33,671 nt of DNA, from assembly GCA_902768435.1 (NCBI GenBank), contig CACXLJ010000025.1, positions 1 to 33,671 on the forward strand, read 5' to 3'. The notes under the pieces were generated by a model, which was not told the origin of the DNA, made no database searches, and worked only from the letters and a program-made list of their open reading frames with translations. A program made the position numbers and the translations under genes. Origin of the DNA: an uncultured Bacteroidales bacterium. GTDB lineage: Bacteria > Bacteroidota > Bacteroidia > Bacteroidales > Muribaculaceae. This document shows, piece by piece, positions 15,113 through 22,587 of the stretch. How positions within the stretch are numbered: position 1 is the stretch's first letter; each line of letters starts with the position of its first letter.

Positions 15113-17680
15113 TCAGGCGATTCCCAAAATAATGTTGATAATGGTGGCGAGGTCGCTCACATTCACACGCCCATCGCCGTTCACATCGGCAATCATGGCG
15201 TCGACCGACTCAATGCCCAAAATCACATTCACCAGTTTGGTCACATCGCTCACATTCACCTTGCCGTCGCCGTTCACATCGCCCCGAATGAGATTGAGAT
15301 AATCAATCACCAGGGTGCGCTCGTTCAGGTTCAAGGTAAACTTCCATTCACCGGCACCAATCTGGAAGGCGCTGGTTGAGCCGTCGGCTCCCAATGGCAG
15401 TTCGGTGCCCACCATGTCGTTGGTCACCAGCAGGTTTTCTTCGGTAGTATAGGCACCAAAGCGGTAGCGTGCAATCGATTCCCAGTCGGTGGGTGCATCG
15501 GCAAGCTGCTTGCTGAAACTGAAGTAACTGTAGCCGGAATTCTGACCACGGGTCACCACATTGGCCGTGTAAATCACGCCATCGGTCGAGGTCATCTTGT
15601 AACCCTTGTTGGCATACCAGCCACCCACATCGTTCACATCACCCATGACATACACATCGGCAATCTCCACGGGATCTTCATGGCCAGGCACGGTAGCAAT
15701 CAGGCCATCGAGCGTGTAGTATCCGCCGTTCACGAAGTCGAGGTCAGCGGTCTGCTTGCCGTTGTTCTTGCCGTCGTTAAAGATCACAAACTGCGGAATG
15801 CTGTCCACATTGTAGTCGCCACCCGTCCAGCGATAAATCTTCTTGCCGTTGGGAGCAACGCCCACCTGCGTCATCTTGGTGCCGTTCCAGTTGGCCGAGT
15901 AACGGTTGTCAAGGCAGTCCCAAGTGTAGATATAGGGAGTTGTAATTTCGTTGGTCTCAAGATAGCAGTACACCTTGCCTTCCTGCACTTCGGCAGTTGC
16001 AGGTATCTCATAGTTGGCATAAGGCGCATATTTGGTGGTCACATTTGAGTAAATGCTGCAGTTGCCGTCGGTCCAGGGGTAATCGAGGAATATGTTTTGA
16101 GTGATATTCTTGATGTCGGCCGTCTGGCATGTGCTGCCCGAGTAGCTGTTGTTCAAGATCACATTCACCTTCGACTGGTCAAAGGTCTTGTAGTACCACT
16201 TGGCTCCGCCCACATAGGTGTAAGGCAGCTCGTTGAGCACTGTTCCCGGCCAGGGGCGGTCGATGTAGTTCTCGTTACTATCCCAGGCATAGAGGCGACT
16301 GCTGTTGGGGTCTTGCGCCTTGACAAAGACTGTGATCTTGTTATTGCCGGGATAAGGAGTTGCATAAGGAGTGCCCGGCAAGATGCCGTTTTTGGGAGCA
16401 TGCTGCCAGTCAAGACCCTTGGTGACAAAGAACTTGTAATTCGTGCCGCTCTGCACCAGCTGGTAACCAGTAGGTATGGCATTGGAAATGGCACCGCCCA
16501 GCTGCAGGTAAACCTTGCCCTTGGTGCCCTCAACCTCGAGAATATAACCGCCGTTGCTCTCTTGCTGCTTAGTGATGATACTCATGTTGTGAATTCCGGC
16601 GGCGCGGCGGCCCAGGATGCAATTCTTGATTTCGTTCTTGTATTGCTTCCAGTGCGGCAGGAACAGACACGGCGTTCCAGGCAAAGCCAGCAGGAACGCA
16701 TTAGCGGCAGCCACATTCTTGCTCACCATCTGGTAGCCGTCGCGGCCTGTGTCGTGGTTGTCGAGGAAGGTGATGGCCCAGCGGCTGTAGTTCGCGTCGG
16801 CTGCCAGCCCCTTATCGTTCAGGGCGCCCCAGTTGCCGTTATTAAACGCATCGTTGATGCGGTACTTCAGGCAGTAGTCAAAGGTACCGCTCTGAATTTG
16901 GTCATAATACTTGGTCGACTCCAGCCACCAGCGTAGCACATCGGCATTGCCGTCCCAGTACTCACCCACGGCAAACATGGGTTTGGCAGCAAAGTCATAC
17001 ATGGCCGTGTAGCCAGGGGCATAACCCTTGGTCTCGTCGTAGCGGAAACCTGCATAACCCAATTCGTGCAACAGGAAGTCGAGATAGGTCTTGACATTGA
17101 GCTGTGTGGTGACATTGGTGTGGTCCAGGTCGCGGCAGCCGTCGAAGTTCTCACCAGTATCGGCAGCGCCGTGCACCGGATAGCCGGCAGCCACGCACTC
17201 GTCGCCACTACAAATTTGTGTGTGCATTTCATTGTCCCACATCACCTTGTAAATCTTGCCGGTGTTGCGGCCCTTCACGCGCTCGTTGGCAAAGTCAACC
17301 CAATCGGTCTCGCCATTCTTGTGGTTGAGCACGGCGTCCATGATGAAGCCTGTGCCGCGAGCACGGAATTGCTGAATCATTTCGCGCAACTCGTTCTCGG
17401 TACCAAAGCAATTGTTGTGGTCAAACCAGTAGAGCGGCGTGTAACCCATGCCCTGCGCCGTGCCAGTGGCATCTACCTTGCCGGTGTTGGGAATCCATAT
17501 CAGGTCGAAAGCGTCGGTCAACTCGTCGATGTCTTCCATGAAATTTGCCCAGCTTGTGTCGTCGAAGCTGTTCCAGTAGAAGCCCTGCAGCATCACACCG
17601 CCATAATTAGTGGGCCAACCAGCCGACCATACACAGACTGGCAACAAAGCCATCAACAAGAGGGTATAAATCTTTTTCAT
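15113..17680 (-). CDS. Secreted GH13 alpha-amylase with several starch-binding modules and dockerin-like repeats
   Basis: First gene of the amylase operon; 855 residues. Signal peptide 1-19, then the GH13 barrel with MDAVLNH (114-120), nucleophile Asp215 in GFRYDETKG, acid/base Glu240 in VGEYWDG, and Asp310 in FLDNHD. The barrel is clearly related to the neighbouring amylase (shared NYGGVMLQGF, GCRDLDH), so the pair probably arose by duplication. Two CBM26-like modules follow (about 458-560, with YAWDSNENY and RPWPGT; about 565-665, with YIYTWDCLDN). A SusE/SusF-like module (VYVMGDVNDVGGW) covers about 670-798, and two dockerin-like repeats 799-855. The promoter box at 17727-17734 and the operator at 17788-17803 precede it. 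Confidence 0.93.
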   Translation of the reverse strand: MKKIYTLLLMALLPVCVWSAGWPTNYGGVMLQGFYWNSFDDTSWANFMEDIDELTDAFDLIWIPNTGKVDATGTAQGMGYTPLYWFDHNNCFGTENELREMIQQFRARGTGFIMDAVLNHKNGETDWVDFANERVKGRNTGKIYKVMWDNEMHTQICSGDECVAAGYPVHGAADTGENFDGCRDLDHTNVTTQLNVKTYLDFLLHELGYAGFRYDETKGYAPGYTAMYDFAAKPMFAVGEYWDGNADVLRWWLESTKYYDQIQSGTFDYCLKYRINDAFNNGNWGALNDKGLAADANYSRWAITFLDNHDTGRDGYQMVSKNVAAANAFLLALPGTPCLFLPHWKQYKNEIKNCILGRRAAGIHNMSIITKQQESNGGYILEVEGTKGKVYLQLGGAISNAIPTGYQLVQSGTNYKFFVTKGLDWQHAPKNGILPGTPYATPYPGNNKITVFVKAQDPNSSRLYAWDSNENYIDRPWPGTVLNELPYTYVGGAKWYYKTFDQSKVNVILNNSYSGSTCQTADIKNITQNIFLDYPWTDGNCSIYSNVTTKYAPYANYEIPATAEVQEGKVYCYLETNEITTPYIYTWDCLDNRYSANWNGTKMTQVGVAPNGKKIYRWTGGDYNVDSIPQFVIFNDGKNNGKQTADLDFVNGGYYTLDGLIATVPGHEDPVEIADVYVMGDVNDVGGWYANKGYKMTSTDGVIYTANVVTRGQNSGYSYFSFSKQLADAPTDWESIARYRFGAYTTEENLLVTNDMVGTELPLGADGSTSAFQIGAGEWKFTLNLNERTLVIDYLNLIRGDVNGDGKVNVSDVTKLVNVILGIESVDAMIADVNGDGRVNVSDLATIINIILGIA

Positions 17681-17726
17681 TGGTAAATATATTTAGTCTA
17701 ATAGTATTAATTTTATTAACTATGCC

Positions 17727-17734
17727 CAAATTTA
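17727..17734 (-). promoter_or_regulatory. -7 box of the amylase operon promoter
   Basis: On the minus strand TAAATTTG matches TAnnTTTG. No recognisable TTTG lies at the -33 position, which fits an activator-dependent promoter. It is 53 bp downstream of the operator-like site. Confidence 0.6.
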
Positions 17735-17787
17735 GTATATAGATTTATAAAAAAGAAGAAATGCCACTAAAAATTTTTTACTCCATT

Positions 17788-17803
17788 AACGCAATCGTTT
17801 GCA
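17788..17803 (-). promoter_or_regulatory. LacI-family-type operator upstream of the amylase operon
   Basis: AACGCAATCGTTTGCA on the plus strand. Its core GCAATCGTTTGC has the LacI/PurR/MalR layout GCAAnCGnTTGC with a central CG. An identical 16-mer occurs at 22389-22404, before the starch-binding protein gene. Its centre would be roughly 75 bp upstream of the start of transcription. Confidence 0.68.
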
Positions 17804-17915
17804 TTTCTACACTTTTAACACCATCGGTGCAACGCCTGTCAACAAGAAACCGGACTTGCGCCCGAGGGCACAAATCCTGTTCCATTATACAAACCGTAAC
17901 AAGTTGTTACACAAC

Positions 17916-20900
17916 CTATTTCACCACCTTAGCAGCAGTTCTGGTGCCATCGGTGTAAGTGGTCACGACCACATTCACGCCGTCGAAGGGTTCGCTGCTT
18001 TCCACACCAGCCAGGTTGTAGTAGCGCACCTGCTTCACCGTCTTGGTGGTGTTCACATCGTTCACAGCTGTGATTATACCGTCAGTAGTATTGAGGTCAA
18101 TAGGATACACTATATAGGGCACTGTGCCACCATAAGGCTTGTAAGGCACCTCACCATTAGCACGAGTGGGGCCATCGCCAGCTATGGCAGGGTTGTTCTC
18201 ATCGGCAAGGCGAATGATGGCATTGAAGCGATAAGCTTCACCAGGAGTGATATTAGGAACTTGCGGCATGAGATTCCACTTCACGGGGAAGTAGCCGTCA
18301 AGGTCACCTTGATTCATAAACTCATAATGCCCGTCAACTAAGGCATAACTGCCATAGTCCGGCACATAGAACTTGTCGTTGCCGGCATAAACTGCCCAAG
18401 TGATCTTGGCATACTCCTGTGGCTTGGGAGTCACGAAGAAGTAGGTGTTACGCTCAGTGTGACCCGAATCTGCCACCGGTTCCTCACAATCTTGTGTGCC
18501 CACAAAGTTGGCAGTGGTAAACACATTAGGATTCTCCCTATACTTGTTCTCCTCAATGGGTTCAGGCAGCGCATGTGCAATGCGCATCTCAGGATTCACA
18601 TTGTTCACGAGCTGGGCATGCACGCCCTCGGCAGGCAGCACATAACCCGTATAGCGACGCAGCAAGTCAACCTGATCATCGGCCGACATTGTTGCAATTC
18701 CAGGATACAGCGTTGAGAGCGTGAGTTTCACCCAGTTGCTCTGGTCATAGCGATTCTTGCCATTCATCAGATTGGTAAGCTGAAGCACATAATCAATTTC
18801 ACCGTCTTTCTGAATCGACTTCTCAACATAGGGGGTGGTCACAAAGTTGTTCAGGTCCTTGCAGTAGAGGGCGCCGTACACACGGTGAGTTGAGCCATCC
18901 ACCTCAATCTCGGTCACTTCGTTGGGGTCAACCCACACGCCCACGATATCGTCTTCGATGGTGTAGATAGGACCGTCAACCACACCGTTGCGAATAATGT
19001 TGCTCAGCGAGCGTCCCAGCACAATCAGTCCGCAATAGTCATAGCAGGCACCGGTGCTGTAGGCAAAGTCGCTGCTCTGCTCCTTGGCGGCCAGTGTGCC
19101 TGTACCGGTATAGTAGTCGTGGTTCATGTCGTGCTCATACACGTGGTTGTCGTCAATACCGTTGTTGAACAGGATGCCACCATTGGGGTAAGTCGTTACA
19201 CCTGCAGCGGTGAGGTCGATGCGCCACACTTCATAGCCATCCTTGTCATAGCCAATCATTTCGCACAGAGCACCAGGATAGCAAGGAACACCCTCATAGG
19301 GCGATGGCGGTGTGAGCAGGTCGTGGTTAAAGCCCTGATCATCGGTATACCAGGCATGGCAGAACACATGCTCCCAACCGGGGGTGTTGGTGAAGTAGGC
19401 GTACAAGTGACCCTCAATCATCACGGCACACTCAGGAGCCTCTTGTGCAGCGGCTGGATAGTAGTCGCGTGTGTAATCCTCCATGGCTGTGCCAGTAGTG
19501 GGCCAAGTCAAGAAGATTTCGCCCGAACGGCGCCACTGGATGTCGGTCATATTCTCATTCTCAAATTCTGTTGTCTGCACACTTTCATAGTCATAGCCAT
19601 TGCGGGTGAACCAGAAGTCGGCAATAGCCTTGCCTACTTCCCAAGTCCACCATTGGCGACCGCCAACGGTAACTATTGTGTCGGGGTCTTGTCCCTCACG
19701 CAGCGCATGGCGATTGGTCGCAATTTCGATTCGGCTAGGACGGTCTACATGGATATATGCTGTGTCTGCCAAATCACGTTCCTTGTCATAGGCCCAAATC
19801 TTGGGATCAGTGACATTGCTGGTTTTCTCCAGATGGATGATAACCTTGCTGCTCGTCACATCGGCCATGCGATAGAGTGCTACAGTTTTGGCTTCGGGGT
19901 TCACCATCACGCGATAGGTGCCAGCGGTGCCTGACCCCATCTGGAAGTCCTTGCCGGTTTCTGCCCTCAAAGCATTCTCGAGCACTACATCAATTTGATT
20001 TTCGGTCACCAGCCAGTTGTTGTTGCCTGCCGAATTTGCACCATATCGGTAAGTATTTGCAGGCCAAGTGTTTTCGTCAGTACCAAGCTGAGTGGCAAAC
20101 TGGAAGGTGTCATCCACATCCAGTTCCACATTGGTGAGCATGAAGGTCTTGCCGTCGGTGGTGAACATGGGCACACCGGCATTAGGTTTCCAGTAAGGGC
20201 TGTTATTGTCGCCATAGAACATATAGAGGGCACCATAACGGCGCTTGATGGTGACGGTCATCGCCTTTATATCGACGGTAATGTCGTAGTAGGCAGTTTC
20301 GTCCATCCTGAAGTTCTTGTCGGCACCATTCCAGATTCGCAGATCAAGTGCTCGCGGATTATCCTTGTCAGTCATGGCATTGGTCACTCCCCAGAATGTA
20401 CCACCATCGCCTGGATTCGAAGTGAGGCGGTAACTATTAAGCATTGCCCATGCTGCATCGCCCTCCAGGCTTTCATCGGCCATTCTTGAGGCGAAAGCAA
20501 AGGTCGAACCTGCAATAATCTGCACATTATTCAAGGTGAATGTCGTGCCATTGCTTGCAGCCGTCATTTCCTTGCCCATCGTAGCCGACCACGGATTGCC
20601 GCCCACCTGACCAATCACATACATCTTGCCCGTGGGCTCAACAGTCTGGACAGCCTTTTGGTTACCATCATACACATAGTAACCCACCGCCTCGGTCTGC
20701 TTGATGTCGGCACTCTGGTTGTTGCTGCCACCACCATTGTTGTGGAAGAGCAGGTTGATATCGTTATCGTAGGTCTCAACTACAAACCTCCACCAATTGG
20801 TACCGTCGGCAAGTTGCTCAGTGTCACTCATCAGCACACCAGGCCAAGTTTTATTATTAAGTGCCACATTGTTATCGTCCCACAAATAAATATAGGGCGC

Positions 20901-22220
20901 AGCATCGGCTTTGACATACACCGTGAAAGCATTCTTTTCGGCCTGCACCTTGCCCTCAGGCATAGTAGTGCCTTGATATTTGATTGTCTTCGTAGAACCA
21001 TCGAACACAATGTAATAGTCGCCAGGAGCAATGCCGGTGATGTCGGCAGTTTGTGAACTGCTGCCACCCAAACTTGCTATAGCATTGATAGTTGAGGCTG
21101 TGGTAGAGAATGACTTATAATACCAGGTTTCACCAGCTGCCGAAGTCTCAGTTTGGTTCATAAGAGTACCTGGAAAATCGCCATTGAGATTTCCTGCGCT
21201 ATCCCAAACATAAAGAGTGGGTTGCTCACCATAATAGTCTATCACATGAATGGTATAATTCTTGGGTACTGCTGCGAAATTGGCTGTCACCGTCACATTG
21301 CTCGATGCAACAGTCACTGTAATCGAATTGCCGTTTTCGGTATAGTTCGTCGTGCCACTCACGCTCCAACCGTTAAATGTGTAGCCAGTGGCAGGTGTAG
21401 CTGTCAAGGTAACCGTATTGCCTGTTACCAAGTCGGCAGTTGAAGCTGGTGTAACTGTACCGCCCTCAGTTGGCGACGCAATACCCGTCACAGCATAAGT
21501 GCTGGTCACCGGCATCTCAGGCCACACGATTGTACCAAAAGAACTGCCCGACTGATAAGCTACACTATTCCAACCCGTATTGGTGTAATACCCACCAATA
21601 TGGTAGGGAGCGCTGCCTTCGTTCCATTTTGAACTGCCATCAGAACTCATGCGTTTGAAATAGAAAGTAGTGCCATCGGTAACTGTTGAAGCTTTTGTAT
21701 ACAAGTAGATAGAATTACCGTTTTTGATTCCACCTACCTTTGTCATCCAAACATCAGCACTTCCATCCCATACCTGAAACCTGGCACTTGCCTGCTCCCA
21801 ATAAGTTGGGCTTGTTTCTAAGAAACAATAAGCACCTTTACCTTTACAATCAGTGAGGTTAATGCCTTTTTTTCCCGAACCATTATAGTAATAGTAATTA
21901 TCACCCGTTGTCGCAGTTAAATCAACAGTTTGATTTGTCCAATCACTGTCACTGTTCATCTGTGTTTGCAAACAGAAAGTCATTGAAGAAACACCTGTAA
22001 ATGTGGCATAATACCATGTTCCTGTTGCATTAGTTACAGTTCCTTCATTCAATTGCCTTGAAGAAACGCCTGAAGTCCAAGTATGAACCCAGGGAGCACT
22101 CGTTGTTCCATAGACCCAGATGGTTACATCTGCGGTGGCCTGTGGGGCGAGGGCCCAGAGGCAGAGCAGAAGCAGAACCAGTCTTGTAAGACAGAACTTG
22201 AATTTTGCTAAAGTTTTCAT
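17916..22220 (-). CDS. Large exported multi-module starch-binding protein with T9SS-like C-terminus
   Basis: A 1434-residue protein with a signal peptide (1-30) and no recognisable catalytic domain. Modules in order: CBM26-like (about 31-125, VHTWTSG); a second aromatic beta-module (127-236); an InlB-type bacterial repeat (243-318, GGTVTPAS, TLTATPATGYTFNGW); CBM26-like (322-416, LYVWDSAGN, DFPGT); CBM26-like (430-528, IYLWDDNN, TWPGV); two SusE/SusF-like modules (532-660, MYVIGQVGG; 663-786, LYMFYGDNN); a further IWAYDKE module near 800; then about 450 residues I cannot assign. The last 40 residues (KQVRYYNLAGVESSEPFDGVNV to AAKVVK) resemble a type IX secretion C-terminal domain. It probably binds starch at the surface, in the role SusE/SusF play elsewhere. 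It has its own promoter and the same operator as the amylase operon. Confidence 0.82.
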   Translation of the reverse strand: MKTLAKFKFCLTRLVLLLLCLWALAPQATADVTIWVYGTTSAPWVHTWTSGVSSRQLNEGTVTNATGTWYYATFTGVSSMTFCLQTQMNSDSDWTNQTVDLTATTGDNYYYYNGSGKKGINLTDCKGKGAYCFLETSPTYWEQASARFQVWDGSADVWMTKVGGIKNGNSIYLYTKASTVTDGTTFYFKRMSSDGSSKWNEGSAPYHIGGYYTNTGWNSVAYQSGSSFGTIVWPEMPVTSTYAVTGIASPTEGGTVTPASTADLVTGNTVTLTATPATGYTFNGWSVSGTTNYTENGNSITVTVASSNVTVTANFAAVPKNYTIHVIDYYGEQPTLYVWDSAGNLNGDFPGTLMNQTETSAAGETWYYKSFSTTASTINAIASLGGSSSQTADITGIAPGDYYIVFDGSTKTIKYQGTTMPEGKVQAEKNAFTVYVKADAAPYIYLWDDNNVALNNKTWPGVLMSDTEQLADGTNWWRFVVETYDNDINLLFHNNGGGSNNQSADIKQTEAVGYYVYDGNQKAVQTVEPTGKMYVIGQVGGNPWSATMGKEMTAASNGTTFTLNNVQIIAGSTFAFASRMADESLEGDAAWAMLNSYRLTSNPGDGGTFWGVTNAMTDKDNPRALDLRIWNGADKNFRMDETAYYDITVDIKAMTVTIKRRYGALYMFYGDNNSPYWKPNAGVPMFTTDGKTFMLTNVELDVDDTFQFATQLGTDENTWPANTYRYGANSAGNNNWLVTENQIDVVLENALRAETGKDFQMGSGTAGTYRVMVNPEAKTVALYRMADVTSSKVIIHLEKTSNVTDPKIWAYDKERDLADTAYIHVDRPSRIEIATNRHALREGQDPDTIVTVGGRQWWTWEVGKAIADFWFTRNGYDYESVQTTEFENENMTDIQWRRSGEIFLTWPTTGTAMEDYTRDYYPAAAQEAPECAVMIEGHLYAYFTNTPGWEHVFCHAWYTDDQGFNHDLLTPPSPYEGVPCYPGALCEMIGYDKDGYEVWRIDLTAAGVTTYPNGGILFNNGIDDNHVYEHDMNHDYYTGTGTLAAKEQSSDFAYSTGACYDYCGLIVLGRSLSNIIRNGVVDGPIYTIEDDIVGVWVDPNEVTEIEVDGSTHRVYGALYCKDLNNFVTTPYVEKSIQKDGEIDYVLQLTNLMNGKNRYDQSNWVKLTLSTLYPGIATMSADDQVDLLRRYTGYVLPAEGVHAQLVNNVNPEMRIAHALPEPIEENKYRENPNVFTTANFVGTQDCEEPVADSGHTERNTYFFVTPKPQEYAKITWAVYAGNDKFYVPDYGSYALVDGHYEFMNQGDLDGYFPVKWNLMPQVPNITPGEAYRFNAIIRLADENNPAIAGDGPTRANGEVPYKPYGGTVPYIVYPIDLNTTDGIITAVNDVNTTKTVKQVRYYNLAGVESSEPFDGVNVVVTTYTDGTRTAAKVVK

Positions 22221-22312
22221 TTTTTCTAATTAGTTTTGTTTTTATTTATGTAGTATTTTGGTCAAAAACATTGAATCTTGGCATAGCACAAAACCAGCAA
22301 ATTACGGGGTTA

Positions 22313-22335
22313 TGTGCGCAGAGCGCACAAAGTTA
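22313..22335 (-). promoter_or_regulatory. -7 box and 5' hairpin of the starch-binding protein gene
   Basis: TAACTTTG on the minus strand (22335-22328) matches TAnnTTTG; there is no clear -33 element. The hairpin TGTGCGC-AGA-GCGCACA (22313-22329) overlaps the box by two bases and would lie at the start of the transcript. Confidence 0.55.
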
Positions 22336-22388
22336 GAGACTTAGCACATTACATAGTATAAAAATTCACTTATTTTCAACCAATCATC

Positions 22389-22404
22389 AACGCAATCGTT
22401 TGCA
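22389..22404 (-). promoter_or_regulatory. LacI-family-type operator upstream of the starch-binding protein gene
   Basis: AACGCAATCGTTTGCA, identical over 16 bp to 17788-17803. The distance to the -7 box (53 bp) is also identical, although the sequence in between differs. Confidence 0.68.
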
Positions 22405-22455
22405 GCCCCCTAATTGCTTCAACCAACGGCAATATTAATCAGCCAAACCCTGAAT

Positions 22456-22493
22456 AAAAAAAAGTGTGCAATCGCTCTCATAGCAATTGCACA
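22456..22493 (-). terminator. Terminator of the PorZ-like/S66 operon
   Basis: On the minus strand the 8-bp stem TGTGCAAT/ATTGCACA (22493-22486 with 22472-22465) encloses 13 nt, within which GCT/AGC can also pair. It is followed by a tract of eight Ts (22463-22456). Confidence 0.85.
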
Positions 22494-22510
22494 ACCTTAT
22501 GTAGAGATTA

Positions 22511-22587
22511 ACTGTTAACTGACCACTGATAACTGATTACTGTTAACTGATTGCTGACAACTGACATCTGACTACTGGTTTCTGAAA
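22511..22587. repeat. Degenerate 7-bp tandem array (nCTGnnn) across the end of an S66 gene
   Basis: Eleven consecutive 7-bp units on the plus strand: ACTGTTA, ACTGACC, ACTGATA, ACTGATT, ACTGTTA, ACTGATT, GCTGACA, ACTGACA, TCTGACT, ACTGGTT, TCTGAAA. The CTG at positions 2-4 is kept in all. The last units cover the stop codon (22572-22574) and the last few codons of the S66 gene. Confidence 0.85.

Larger units (their letters stand above)
17681..17915. other. Intergenic region between the starch-binding protein gene and the amylase operon
   Basis: Holds the operon promoter box, the operator and, near the stop of the upstream gene, a 15-nt palindrome GTAACAAGTTGTTAC (17896-17910). No T-run follows the palindrome on the minus strand, so it is not a convincing terminator, and some read-through into the amylase operon is possible. 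Confidence 0.6.
22221..22571. other. 351-bp intergenic region upstream of the starch-binding protein gene
   Basis: From left to right it holds an AT-rich leader, a 7-bp hairpin at the expected start of transcription (22313-22329), the -7 box (22328-22335), the operator (22389-22404), the S66 operon terminator (22456-22493) and the start of the heptamer array (22511 onward). No open reading frame is convincing. Confidence 0.7.

Noticed and set aside
17896..17910. Terminator after the starch-binding protein gene
   Set aside because: GTAACAAGTTGTTAC is a perfect palindrome, but the loop is too small and no T-run follows on the minus strand.
17681..17915. Small plus-strand ORF around 17761-17958
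   Set aside because: It crosses the operator and the end of the neighbouring gene and has no coding character.
22511..22587. Possible CRISPR array
   Set aside because: Units are 7 bp with no spacers, and there is no cas gene nearby.
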